A stretch of DNA of 64,000 nucleotides from the NCBI RefSeq assembly GCF_020783655.1, contig NZ_JAJGQH010000001.1:124001-188000 (forward strand), in the 5' to 3' direction. The stretch is from Xanthomonas melonis. GTDB lineage: Bacteria > Pseudomonadota > Gammaproteobacteria > Xanthomonadales > Xanthomonadaceae. The position numbers and the translations under genes are program-made. The notes beneath the pieces were generated by a model, which made no database searches, was not told where the DNA came from, and saw nothing but the letters and a program-made list of their open reading frames with translations. Shown here piece after piece: positions 48,388-58,100 of the stretch (position 1 is its first letter; the number at the start of each line of letters is the position of its first letter).

Positions 48388-48653
48388 GCCGGGTCGAACG
48401 GATCCGCGCGGCGCTGCAGTCGGCGCTGGCGCCCACCGAACTGGACGTGGTGGACGACAGCCAGCGGCATGCCGGCCACGCCGGCGCCCGCGATGGACGT
48501 GGGCATTTCAATGTGCGGGTGGTCAGTGCTGCGTTCGTCGGCAAGCCGCCGTTGGCCCGGCACCGGGCCGTCTATGCGGCGGTCGGGGAGATGATGCAGA
48601 GCGATATCCATGCCTTGTCGATCAAGGCGATCGCGCCGGGCGAGGCGGGGTAA
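48384..48653 (+). CDS. bolA: BolA family protein
   Basis: An 89-residue BolA-fold protein. Features are [34 protein letters not shown] and [34 protein letters not shown], then [12 protein letters not shown]. The conserved histidines (SQRHAGH and the C-terminal IHALSIKA) fit Fe-S cluster binding with a monothiol glutaredoxin, or a role in stress morphology. It overlaps the YciI gene upstream. Confidence 0.93.
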   Translation: MSRVERIRAALQSALAPTELDVVDDSQRHAGHAGARDGRGHFNVRVVSAAFVGKPPLARHRAVYAAVGEMMQSDIHALSIKAIAPGEAG

Positions 48654-48935
48654 GCGCCGACCACGCGACCAGATCGCAGTGGTCCGATTGCGGCAGGGCA
48701 CAAGGACAGGACCGATAGCGCCTGCCGCCGCCTGCCGCGTTGCTACGCAAGTCGTGTATCGGCAGTCGGGGACTTGGCCTCTCCGTTTCTAAAGCCCATC
48801 GCCTGCGCTGCGATTGCGCATCACCGGACTATCAGATTGTGGTCACCGTCTCCTTTCGCTTGTGGACACGTGGGTACGTATTTGTTGCGCCGCAGCACAT
48901 CAATTCACGGCCCCGTCACCGGGAGACGCTTGATC

Positions 48936-48949
48936 CGTAAGCGTTTTCA
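48936..48949. promoter_or_regulatory. LacI-type operator-like site 1
   Basis: CGTAAGCGTTTTCA matches the consensus at all but the first base. It is the inverse of site 2. Confidence 0.6.
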
Positions 48950-48981
48950 CCGGCGTAAGGAGAGGGGTTTACGCCCGGTCA

Positions 48982-48995
48982 TGAAAACGCTTACA
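48982..48995. promoter_or_regulatory. LacI-type operator-like site 2
   Basis: TGAAAACGCTTACA is a full match to TGWAAnCGnTWWCA, 43 bases before the likely ATG of the regulator. It overlaps the alternative upstream ATG at 48981, which argues against that start. Confidence 0.65.
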
Positions 48996-49037
48996 GTCCG
49001 CGCCAGTTTCAGCAATCCGGTCGCAGAGGGCGGCACG

Positions 49038-50066
49038 ATGGTCAAGGGCGCGGTCACCATCAAAGACGTTGCCAGGGAAGCGCAGGTGTCCGTAGCGACC
49101 GTGTCGCGCGCGCTCAATGGGCATGACAACGTGGCCGGCCCGGTGCGTGAGCAGGTCGTGCAGGTGGCACGACGCCTGCGCTACAGCCCGCATGCCGCCG
49201 CCCGCAGCCTGAGCAGCCGGTGTACCCAGACCATGGGGGTGGTGCTTCCCGATCTCTACGGCGAATTCTTCTCCGAGTTGATCCGCGGCATCGACGGCGC
49301 CGCGCGCGCTGCCGGCCGGCATCTGCTGGTGTCCAGTTATCACGGCGATCCGGAGGCCCAGGGCAGGGCGTTGCGGGCCATGCGCGGCAGGGTGGACGGG
49401 CTGCTGGTGCTCTCTCCCTACGCCGAGCAACCGGGTTTTTTGACCGACAACCTGCCGCAGGCCCTGCCGACGGTGCTGATCAATGCCCATCTGCCCGGTG
49501 GCGGGTATCCGGTGCTGAGCATCGACGACCATGCCGGCGCCGTGGCCATGACCGAGCATCTATTACGTATCGGCCACCGGCGCATCGCCTTCATCGGGGG
49601 GCCGGCCCTGAACTTCGACGCGCGCGAGCGCCTGCGCGGCTTCCGCGATGCCATGGCCGCAGCCGGCAGCCAGGCGCAGGGCGTCGAGTATCCGGGCGAC
49701 TTCGACGAAGCCTCCGGCCACCGCGCCGGTTTGGCGATGCTGGCCGAAGGTACGCTGCCCGATGCGGTGTTCGCCGCCAACGACATGGCGGCGCTCGGCT
49801 GCCTGTACGCCTTCGCTCAGGCCGGTATCCGCGTTCCCGCCGATGTCGCACTGGCCGGCTTCGACGACATTCCGCTGGCCCGTTTCGTCCATCCGGCACT
49901 GACCACCATGCGGGTCAGCATTGCGCGACTGGGCGAGCAGGCCATGGCGCGATTGCTGCGGCTGGTGGAAGCACCTGACCATGACTATGACGATGGCGGC
50001 CGCCGGCTGCTTGCGCCCGAACTGGCAATACGCGCGTCCTGCGGCGCCGGCGCGCCCGGTGCATGA
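49038..50066 (+). CDS. LacI family transcriptional regulator
   Basis: A 342-residue repressor. The helix-turn-helix and hinge are at the N-terminus (VTIKDVAREAQVSVATVSRALNG, then SPHAAARSLSSRCTQTMGVVLPD). The periplasmic-binding-type sugar domain follows (VDGLLVLSP, AFIGGP, PDAVFAANDMAALG, VALAGFDDIPLARF). It presumably controls the sugar operon downstream. Matching 14-base operators lie before itself (two) and before the GH144 gene (one). The ATG at 49038 (MVKGAVTIKD) is chosen; an earlier ATG at 48981 overlaps an operator. The effector is unknown. Confidence 0.93.
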   Translation: MVKGAVTIKDVAREAQVSVATVSRALNGHDNVAGPVREQVVQVARRLRYSPHAAARSLSSRCTQTMGVVLPDLYGEFFSELIRGIDGAARAAGRHLLVSSYHGDPEAQGRALRAMRGRVDGLLVLSPYAEQPGFLTDNLPQALPTVLINAHLPGGGYPVLSIDDHAGAVAMTEHLLRIGHRRIAFIGGPALNFDARERLRGFRDAMAAAGSQAQGVEYPGDFDEASGHRAGLAMLAEGTLPDAVFAANDMAALGCLYAFAQAGIRVPADVALAGFDDIPLARFVHPALTTMRVSIARLGEQAMARLLRLVEAPDHDYDDGGRRLLAPELAIRASCGAGAPGA

Positions 50067-50494
50067 CCGTCCGGACGTCCTTTCCACCCGGCGCTCGTTC
50101 CTGCAACGCCGCAACGCCACCACGACAGCTCTCAGGAGACACCATGCGCCACCCCGGACGGGACGTTCGGCGACAAGGACTTCGGCATTGCCGCCGCCCC
50201 CGAACGATACCGGCGCCGTGCCACATTCAAGGTGGGGGAGGATATCCTCGGCGGGATCGCCCGCGGCAATTACGCCGCCTTCAACGGCGATACCGGACTA
50301 TTGCGGGGCTTGAACACGGCTTAGGGCACTCCGAGCGGAGCGCTGGCATCGCCGATGCGGACCTTCCCTCGGGCCCTCGGCCTGAACTGGTGAAGTCACC
50401 AGCTGCCCGGGCATACGCCGGGGCGGTCGAACTCGGCGTCTGGATAGGGTAGGTTTGTGTGCGAAATGTAATCGATTACATAAGTGGGGGACGG
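50067..50494 (+). promoter_or_regulatory. Region between regulator and sugar operon: operator plus a possible gene remnant
   Basis: A 428-base gap. Near its end is the perfect palindrome at 50466-50481. From about 50157 to 50324 one frame reads DGTFGDKDFGIAAAPERYRR and later EDILGGIARGNYAAFNGD before a TAG. It looks protein-like but has no start in frame. An ATG with a good AGGAG site (50144) lies in a different phase, as if a base has been lost. I cannot name the family. Confidence 0.4.
50466..50481. promoter_or_regulatory. Perfect palindromic operator upstream of the GH144-type gene
   Basis: ATGTAATCGATTACAT is a 16-base perfect palindrome fitting the LacI/GalR consensus. It ends 13 bases before the start codon, so bound repressor would block transcription or early elongation. 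It matches the two sites before the LacI gene in pattern (TGWAA-nCGn-TWWCA). Confidence 0.72.
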
Positions 50495-52132
50495 ATGGAC
50501 AGGGGCACTGCGTCGCGTTGGTTGACGATTCCATTCTTGCTGGGCGTGCTGGTGCTGGCGTCCTGCAAACAGGCCGAGGAGCCCAAGGTGGCGGAGAAGA
50601 AGGCGCCGGTCAAAGTGATCCTGATCGAGGCGCAATTGCCGCCCAAGCCGGTCAAGCCGCCGCTGCCCCCGCTGTTTTCCGATATCGAACGGCGTACCTT
50701 TCAGTTCTTCTGGGACACCACCAACGAGGTCAATGGTCTGTCGCCTGACCGGTTTCCGTCGCGCCCGTTCGCCAGCATCGCCTCGGTCGGCTTCGCGCTG
50801 ACGGCCTATCCGATCGGCATCGAGAATGGCTGGATCAGCCGCAACCAGGCGGTGGACCGCACCCTGATCACCCTCAAGTTCTTCCGCGATGCGCCCATGG
50901 GGCCGCAGAGGACCGGCAAGGCCGGCTACAAGGGTTTCTATTACCACTTTCTGGACATGCAGCAGGGCGCGCGTTACGACAGCTGGGTCGAGCTGTCGAG
51001 CGTGGACACTGCGCTGCTGATGATGGGCGTGCTGTTCGCGCAGTCGTATTACGATGGCGAGGATCCGCGCGAGAAGGAGATCCGCCAGCTCGCCGACACG
51101 CTGTACAAGCGGGTGGACTGGCGCTGGCTGCAACAGCGTGCGCCGCTGATCTCGATGGGCTGGTTCCCCGAGAGCGGCTTCATCAACCACGACTGGATGG
51201 GCTACAACGAGGCGATGATGCTGTACATCCTGGCGCTCGGTTCGCCCACCCACGGGGTGGACCCGGACGCCTGGACCAGTTGGACCCGCACCTACAACAA
51301 CGACTGGGGCGTATACCAGGGCCAGGAATACCTGTCTTTCGGCCCGATGTTCGGCCACCAGTACAGCCATGTCTGGATCGACTTCCGCGATATCCAGGAC
51401 CAGTACATGCGCGAACGCGGCATCGACTACTTCCTCAACAGCCGGCGCGCCACGCTGGCCCAGCGCGACTATGCCATCGACAATCCGATGAAGTGGAAGG
51501 ACTACGGCGAGAACGTCTGGGGCCTGACCGCCGGCGATGGCCCGCAGAACACCAGCCAGGAATACCGTGGCGAGCAGCGGCAGTTCCGCCACTATTCCTC
51601 GCGCGGCGCCGGCCTGCGCGAGAACTTCGACGATGGCACCATCGCGCCGACCGCGGCGATCTCCTCGATCGTGTTCGCACCGGAAGTGGTGATTCCTGCC
51701 ACCGAGGAGATGCACAAGCGCTACGGCGATTTCCTGTACTCCAGCTATGGTTTCCTGGATTCGTTCAATCCCAGCTTCAACTACGACATCCCGCTCAAGA
51801 CCGGGCGTATGATTCCGAACCGGGGCTGGGTGGCGGGCGACTACATCGGCATCGACCAGGGGCCGATTCTGGCGATGATCGCCAACTATCAGAACGAATT
51901 CGTCTGGAACGTGATGAAGAAGAACGCCTACGTCCGTAGCGGGCTGGAGCGGGCCGGATTCACCGGTGGCTGGCTCACCCCCGAGGGTGAACCGCAGCCG
52001 CTCCCGCAGAAGGACGAGCAGAGGGCCGCTGCGCGGTCGCTGGGCATGGCCGAATCGCGCGCCGCCGCCGCCCAGGCCCAGCAAGACCCTTCGCAGCGGC
52101 AGAATTCCTCGCAACGCCCCAAACCCGAGTAA
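50495..52132 (+). CDS. Glucoamylase-type lipoprotein, GH144-like (endo-beta-1,2-glucanase family)
   Basis: A 545-residue lipoprotein with lipobox LASC (C24). Residues of about 60-490 form the PF10091 'glycoamylase' (alpha/alpha)6 domain, the domain of GH144. Motifs are RTFQFFWDTTN, GFALTAYPIGIENGWISR, GFYYHFLDMQQGARYDSWVELSSVDTALLM, INHDWMGYNEAMMLYILALGSPTH and GIDQGPILAMIANY. Characterised GH144 enzymes cut beta-1,2-glucans or release sophorose, so this is a candidate for the same linkage. No activity can be asserted. Conserved acids D154, E166 and D171 sit in the family's best-conserved block. The last 55 residues are Gln/Ala-rich. It is the first gene of the operon, behind the palindromic operator. 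Confidence 0.85.
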   Translation: MDRGTASRWLTIPFLLGVLVLASCKQAEEPKVAEKKAPVKVILIEAQLPPKPVKPPLPPLFSDIERRTFQFFWDTTNEVNGLSPDRFPSRPFASIASVGFALTAYPIGIENGWISRNQAVDRTLITLKFFRDAPMGPQRTGKAGYKGFYYHFLDMQQGARYDSWVELSSVDTALLMMGVLFAQSYYDGEDPREKEIRQLADTLYKRVDWRWLQQRAPLISMGWFPESGFINHDWMGYNEAMMLYILALGSPTHGVDPDAWTSWTRTYNNDWGVYQGQEYLSFGPMFGHQYSHVWIDFRDIQDQYMRERGIDYFLNSRRATLAQRDYAIDNPMKWKDYGENVWGLTAGDGPQNTSQEYRGEQRQFRHYSSRGAGLRENFDDGTIAPTAAISSIVFAPEVVIPATEEMHKRYGDFLYSSYGFLDSFNPSFNYDIPLKTGRMIPNRGWVAGDYIGIDQGPILAMIANYQNEFVWNVMKKNAYVRSGLERAGFTGGWLTPEGEPQPLPQKDEQRAAARSLGMAESRAAAAQAQQDPSQRQNSSQRPKPE

Positions 52133-52135
52133 TCC

Positions 52136-53464
52136 GTGCGCCTCCTGACCCTGCTGATGATGGTCGCCGTCCTGTGCGCAGGCGTGGCGGGATGCAGCCG
52201 CACCGATCCGGCGCAGACGACCGTGCGGTTCTGGGCCATGGGCAAGGAGGCCGAAGTGGTCGCCGAACTGGTGGCCGATTTCGAAAAGCAGCATCCGGAT
52301 ATCCGCGTCGACGTGCAGAACATCCCGATGACCGCGGCGCACGAGAAACTGCTGACCGCCTTCGCCGCCGATGGCCTGCCCGACGTGTGCCAACTGGGCA
52401 ACACCTGGGTGCCCGAGTTCGCCCTGCTGGACACGCTCGAACCGATGCAGCCGTACGTGGCGCGCTCCAGCATCGTCGACCCGGCGGACTATTTTCCCGG
52501 CGTGTGGGACACCAACGTGATCGATGGCACCCTGTATGGGGTGCCGTGGTATGTGGACACGCGGCTGTTGTTCTATCGCAAGGACCTGCTGCGCGAAGCC
52601 GGCTACGACGCGATGCCCACGACCTGGGCCGGCATGGAGCAGGCGATGGCGGCCATCAAGCGCAATGTCGGGCCGGACCGCTATGCGATCCTGATGCCGC
52701 TCAACGAGTTCGAGCAGCAGCTCTCCTTCGCGTTGCAGCAGGACGACCGCCTGCTGCGCGACCACGACAACTACGGCAATTTCCGCAGCGCCGGCTTCCG
52801 CAAGGCATTGGCGTTCTACGACGGCATGTACCAGAACGGCTGGGCGCCGAAGGTCTCCGAAACCCAGGTGTCCAACGTCTGGTACGAATTCTTCAACGGG
52901 TACTACGCGTTCTATCTGTCAGGCCCCTGGAATGTGCGCGAGTTCAAGCTGCGCCAGCCACCCGGCATGCAAGGCAAGTGGGGTACCGCGCCGTTGCCCG
53001 GTCCGAACGGCCCCGGCGCGGGCATTGCCGGCGGCTCCAGCCTGGTCATCTTCAAGTCCTCGCAGCACAAGGACGCCAGCTGGAAGCTGATCGAATACCT
53101 GTCGCAGCCGCAGGTACAGGCGCGTTTCCACGCCATCATCGGCGACCTGCCGCCGCGGCGCAGTACCTGGCAGCTGCCGTCGCTGGCCAACGACGAACTG
53201 GCCCGCGCCTTCGGCGACCAGCTGGAGCGGGTCAAGGCCACGCCCAAGGTGCTGGAATGGGAGCGCATCGTGCAGGAGATGCGCCTGGTGACCGAGCAAG
53301 TGGTGCGCGGCGGTCAATCGCACGAGGCCGCCGTGCAGGAACTGGACAAACGCGTGGACGACATCCTGGCCAAACGCCGCTGGATCTTCGAGCAGGAAGG
53401 CGGGCATGTCGGGCCTGCCGCCGAGGCGATGCCGCCCACCGCCGCCACCGGAGCCACCCGATGA
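52136..53464 (+). CDS. Sugar ABC transporter substrate-binding lipoprotein
   Basis: A 442-residue periplasmic lipoprotein with lipobox VAGC (C20), starting at GTG three bases after the GH144-type gene. It belongs to the extracellular solute-binding family 1 (CUT1 class): TTVRFWAMGKEAEVVAELVADFEKQHPDIRVDVQNIP, LPDVCQLGNTWVPEF, GVPWYVDTRLLFYRKDLL and AGIAGGSSLVIFKSS. CUT1 systems import oligosaccharides. The substrate is probably the product of the neighbouring glycosidases. The ATGA overlap with the first permease indicates coupling. Confidence 0.93.
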   Translation: MRLLTLLMMVAVLCAGVAGCSRTDPAQTTVRFWAMGKEAEVVAELVADFEKQHPDIRVDVQNIPMTAAHEKLLTAFAADGLPDVCQLGNTWVPEFALLDTLEPMQPYVARSSIVDPADYFPGVWDTNVIDGTLYGVPWYVDTRLLFYRKDLLREAGYDAMPTTWAGMEQAMAAIKRNVGPDRYAILMPLNEFEQQLSFALQQDDRLLRDHDNYGNFRSAGFRKALAFYDGMYQNGWAPKVSETQVSNVWYEFFNGYYAFYLSGPWNVREFKLRQPPGMQGKWGTAPLPGPNGPGAGIAGGSSLVIFKSSQHKDASWKLIEYLSQPQVQARFHAIIGDLPPRRSTWQLPSLANDELARAFGDQLERVKATPKVLEWERIVQEMRLVTEQVVRGGQSHEAAVQELDKRVDDILAKRRWIFEQEGGHVGPAAEAMPPTAATGATR

Positions 53465-54345
53465 TGCGCCGCACCTCCATCGCCGGCTGGGTGTTCGCCG
53501 CGCCATCGATCCTGGTACTGGGCATGTTCTTTGGCGTGCCGGTACTGGCCGCGCTGGTGCTCAGTGTCACCGACTTCGACCTGTACGCGCTGGCCGACAG
53601 CAGCCATCTGCGTTTCGTCGGTCCGGGCAACTACATCGAGCTGCTGCAGACGCCGCTGTTCTGGAAGTCGTTGTGGAATACCACGTACTTCGTGTTGCTG
53701 GGCGTGCCGATGTCCATCGGCGTGTCGCTGGGCGCGGCGCTGCTGCTCAACGCCAAGGCTTCGCGCTTCAAGGCCTTGTTCCGCACCGCGCTGTTCGCCC
53801 CGGTGGTGACCACGCTGGTGGCGGTGGCGGTGATCTGGCGCTATCTGTTCCACATCAAGTACGGCCTGGTGAACTTCGGTCTGGCCCATCTGGGCATCGC
53901 CCCGATCGACTGGCTGGGCGATCCGCGCTGGGCCATGCCCACCATCATGCTGTTCGCGGTGTGGAAGAACTTCGGCTACAACATGGTGATCTTCCTGGCC
54001 GGGTTGCAGGCCATTCCGCAGGACCTGTACGAAGCCGCGCGCATCGACGGCGCCTCGCGCTGGAAGCAGTTCCTGCACATCACCTTGCCGATGCTGGGCC
54101 CGGTGCTGATGGTGGTCGGCGTGATCACCATTTCCGGCTACTTCCAGCTGTTCGCCGAACCCTATGTGATGACCCGCGGCGACCCGCTGCAGAGCACCGT
54201 GAGCGTGCTGTATTTCATGTTCGAGGAAGGCTTCAAGTGGTGGAACCTCGGCCGCGCCTCGGCCGTGGCGTTCCTGTTGTTCCTGATCATCCTGACGGTG
54301 ACCACGGTGATGCTGCGCTTCGGCCGCAAGAAGGATTTGATATGA
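53461..54345 (+). CDS. Sugar ABC transporter permease 1 (MalF/UgpA type)
   Basis: A 294-residue inner-membrane protein with six helices. The cytoplasmic EAA loop is YEAARIDGASRWKQFLHITLPMLGP. It starts at MMRRTSIAGWVFAAPS and overlaps the binding-protein stop by four bases. It forms the channel of the importer with the next gene. Confidence 0.95.
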   Translation: MMRRTSIAGWVFAAPSILVLGMFFGVPVLAALVLSVTDFDLYALADSSHLRFVGPGNYIELLQTPLFWKSLWNTTYFVLLGVPMSIGVSLGAALLLNAKASRFKALFRTALFAPVVTTLVAVAVIWRYLFHIKYGLVNFGLAHLGIAPIDWLGDPRWAMPTIMLFAVWKNFGYNMVIFLAGLQAIPQDLYEAARIDGASRWKQFLHITLPMLGPVLMVVGVITISGYFQLFAEPYVMTRGDPLQSTVSVLYFMFEEGFKWWNLGRASAVAFLLFLIILTVTTVMLRFGRKKDLI

Positions 54346-55178
54346 GTCGTGATGTCGGCGAGTCGCCTTGGAATGCCGTGCTGATCAACGGCGGGCTGGT
54401 GCTGCTGGCGGTGATCAGCCTGGCGCCGCTGCTGTGGATGCTGTCGGTGTCGTTCATGCCGACCGGCGAAGCCAGCCGCTTCCCGCCGCCGCTGCTGCCA
54501 TCGTCGTTCACCACCGCCAACTATCACGAGCTGTTCGCGCGCACCGGCATGGCGCGCAACTTCGCCAACAGCCTGTTGGTGTCGGGGCTGATCACACTCG
54601 GCTCCTTGCTGATCAACACCATGGCCGGTTATGCCTTCGCCAAGCTGCACTTCGTCGGCCGCGAACGCCTGTTCAAGATCCTGATGGCGGCGCTGGTGAT
54701 CCCGGCGCAGGTGGCGATGCTGCCGTTGTTCCTGCTGATGAAGCAGCTGCATCTGGTCAACAGCATCGGCGGGGTGGTGGTGCCGGCGCTGGCCACCGTG
54801 TTCGGCATCTTCCTCGTGCGCCAGTACGCGCGCAGCATCCCCGACGAACTGATCGAAGCCGCGCGCATCGACGGCGCCAGCGAACTGCGGATCTTCTTCC
54901 AGATCGTGCTGCCGATGCTCAAGCCGGTGCTGGTCACCCTGACCATCTTCACCTTCATGGGCTCGTGGAACGACTTCATGTGGCCGCTGATCGTGCTCAC
55001 CGACCAGGAGCAGTACACCTTGCCGGTGGCGCTGGCAGCACTGTCGCGCGAGCACATCATGGACGTGGAACTGATGATGGCCGGTGCGGTGGTGACGGTG
55101 ATTCCGGTACTGCTATTGTTCCTGGCGCTGCAGCGTTACTACATCCAAGGTCTTCTGCTGGGGAGTGTGAAGGGGTGA
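54342..55178 (+). CDS. Sugar ABC transporter permease 2 (MalG/UgpE type)
   Basis: A 278-residue inner-membrane protein with six helices and the EAA loop IEAARIDGASELRIFFQIVLPMLKP. The MalG-type end FMGSWNDFMWPLIVLTDQEQYTLPVAL is intact. It overlaps permease 1 by four bases and its stop overlaps the start of the next gene (GTGA). No ATPase gene is encoded in the operon, so a shared MsiK/UgpC-type ATPase elsewhere must power it. Confidence 0.95.
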   Translation: MSRDVGESPWNAVLINGGLVLLAVISLAPLLWMLSVSFMPTGEASRFPPPLLPSSFTTANYHELFARTGMARNFANSLLVSGLITLGSLLINTMAGYAFAKLHFVGRERLFKILMAALVIPAQVAMLPLFLLMKQLHLVNSIGGVVVPALATVFGIFLVRQYARSIPDELIEAARIDGASELRIFFQIVLPMLKPVLVTLTIFTFMGSWNDFMWPLIVLTDQEQYTLPVALAALSREHIMDVELMMAGAVVTVIPVLLLFLALQRYYIQGLLLGSVKG

Positions 55179-58100
55179 AGCCAGTGTTCCTGCGACTGTT
55201 TGCGATGACCGCCCTTGCCGCCTCGGGCGCGGCGCAGGCGCAGGAGCGCGTGCTCGACGGCTTCAACGACATCAGCGCCTGGCGACTGGTAGTGTCCAAC
55301 CAGGTGAGCGGTTCGCTGCGCCCGGTAGCCACCACTTCTGGCGGACACGCGCTCTGCCTGGATTACAACTTCAATGGCGTGTCCGGCTATGTCGGCATCC
55401 GTCGCTCATTGCCGATCACCTATCCGGACAACTACCGGATGTCGTTCGCGCTGCGCGGCGAATCGCCCTCCAACGACCTGCAGTTCAAGCTGATCGACGC
55501 CAGCGGCGACAACGTGTGGTGGGTCAACCGGCCGGGCTTCAACTTCCCGAAGAACTGGGCCACGTTCAACTACCGCAAGCGCAATATCGAAAAGGCCTGG
55601 GGCCCGGGCGCGGACAAGCAACTGCGCAGCAGCGCGGACGTGGAATTCACCATCTATAACAAGGTCGGCGGCAAGGGCACGGTGTGCTTCGATCGTCTGA
55701 CCCTGACGCCGCTACCGGCGGAAGACACCTCGCCGCTGAAGGCCGAGGCCATCACCGACACCGCGCCGGCACTGGAACAGCGCCTGGCGGACGGCAAGCC
55801 GGACACCTTCTGGCTCAGCGGCGCGGTCAAGCAACAGACCGTCACCCTGGACCTGGGCAAGGTGCGCGAATTCGGCGGTGCCGTGGTGCAGTGGGTACCA
55901 GGCTTGCAGGCTTCGCAATACCAGGTGCGCTCCTCCAGCGACGGACGTAGCTGGCGCGACCTGCGCACGGTGACCGCCGGTGCCGGCGGCACCGACTGGT
56001 TGGCCTTGCCCGATACCGAGGCGCGTTATCTCCGCTTCGACCTCAAGGACGGTCCGAACTGGCGTTACGGCATCAAGGAAGTGCAGGTGCAGCCGCTGGC
56101 GTTCGCGGCCACGCCCAACGACTTCATCAAGTCGGTGGCTGCGCAGACGCCGCGTGGCAGTTATCCGCGTGGTTTCTCCGGCGAGCAGCCGTACTGGACC
56201 ATCCTGGGCCTGGATGGCGGCACCGAGCAGGGCCTGATCGGCGAAGACGGCGCGGTGGAAGTGGGCAAGGGCGGTTTCAGCATCGAGCCGTTCGTGGTCA
56301 CCGGCGGCAAGGTCCTGCACTGGTCCGATGTCAGCAGCGAGCAAAGCCTGCAGGACGACTACCTGCCCATCCCCAGCGTGGATTGGCACCACGACCTGAT
56401 GAACCTGCGCGTCACTGCGTTCGTGCAAGGCACGCCGGAGCAGGCGCAGCTGGTCGCACGCTACCAGTTGCACAACACCGGAAAGGACGCGCGCGAATTC
56501 ACCCTGGCGCTGGCGGTGCGGCCGTTTCAGGTCAACCCGCCATCGCAGTTCCTCAACACCCTGGGCGGCATCAGCCGCATCGAGCAACTGTCCGTGGACG
56601 GCGGCCAGGTCAGCGTCAACGGCAGGCCGCGCGTGTTCGCAGCGCAGCGCCCGGACGCCGGCTTCGCCAGCGCCTTCGACAGCGGCATGGATGTTGGCCA
56701 TCTCACCGCCGCAACACCGCCCAGCACCAGCCAGGTCAAGGACGAGACCGGCCTGGCCTCGGGCGTGCTGCTGTATCGCTGGAAGCTGGAGCCCGGCCAA
56801 CGGCGCGAAGTGGCGTTGGTGATTCCACAGACCGGTGCGGCGCAACTGCCGGCCGGTTTCGATGCCGAGACCGCGCAGCGACAGGTGGCACAGCAATGGC
56901 GCAACAAGCTCGATCGGGTACGCATCAGCGTGCCGGTCGAAGGCAAGCCGGTGGTCGACACCTTGCGCACCGCCTTGGCGCATATGCTGATCTCGCGTAT
57001 CGGGCCGCGTCTGCAGCCGGGCACGCGCTCGTATTCGCGTAGCTGGATCCGCGATGGCGCGATGATTTCCGAAGGGCTGCTGCGGCTCGGCCGCGAGGAC
57101 GTGGTGCGCGACTACGTCGACTGGTTCGCTCCCTACCAATTCGCCGACGGCATGGTGCCGTGCTGTGTGGACGATCGCGGCAGCGATCCGGTGCCGGAGA
57201 ACGACAGCCATGGCGAGCTGATCTACAACATCGCCGAGTACTACCGCTACACCGGCGACAGGCCATTCCTGGAAAAAATGTGGCCGCACGTCACCGGCGC
57301 GTTCGACTACATGGAAAAACTGCGCGCCAGCGAACGTACCGAAGAGAATTTCATGCGTAATCCGGCCTTCTACGGAATGATGCCGGTCTCGATCAGCCAC
57401 GAAGGCTATTCGGCCAAGCCAGTGCATTCGTATTGGGACAACTTCTGGGCACTGCGCGGTTACAAGGACGCCGCGATGCTGGCCGGTGCGCTCGACAAGC
57501 CGGAGGACCTCGCCCGCTTCGGCGCTGCGCGCGATGAGTTCAGCGGCGACCTGATCGCCTCGCTGGGCGCGGCAGTGCGCCAGCACGCCCTGGATTTCCT
57601 GCCCGGCTCGGCCGAGCTCGGCGATTTCGATGCCACCTCCACCACCATCGCGCTGACACCGGGCGGCGAACAGCAGCGGCTGCCGCAGGAGCTGTTGAAC
57701 AACACCTTCGAACGCTACTGGAAAGAGTTCTCCGACCGCCGCGACGGCAAGCGCGAATGGAAGGACTACACCCCCTACGAGTGGCGCAACGTCGCCGCGT
57801 TCGTACGGCTCGGCTGGCGCGAGCGCGCCTGGGACGCCACCACGTTCTTCTTCAAGGACCGTGCGCCCCAGCCCTGGAACCAGTGGGCGGAAGTGGTGTC
57901 GCGCACGCCGCGCACGCCGTTCTTCGTCGGCGATCTGCCGCATGCCTGGGTGGCATCGGACTTCGTGCGCTCGGTACTGGACATGTTCGCCTACACGCGC
58001 GAAGCGGATCAGAGCATCGTGATCGCCGCCGGCACGCCGACGCGCTGGTTCGAAGGCAAGGGGATTGCGATTGCCGAATTGCGCACCCCGTATGGGCGTC

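Larger units (their letters stand above)
48654..49037 (+). promoter_or_regulatory. Upstream region of the LacI-type regulator, with two operator-like palindromes
   Basis: This 384-base region has no gene. It ends with two matches to the LacI/GalR consensus TGWAAnCGnTWWCA, at 48936-48949 and 48982-48995, in opposite orientation with centres 46 bases apart. They suggest autoregulation, possibly by looping. Confidence 0.6.

Noticed and set aside
50063-50452. 129-residue Arg-rich frame before the GH144-type gene
   Set aside because: Composition is that of a shadow frame; the alternative phase is more protein-like and is reported as a possible remnant.
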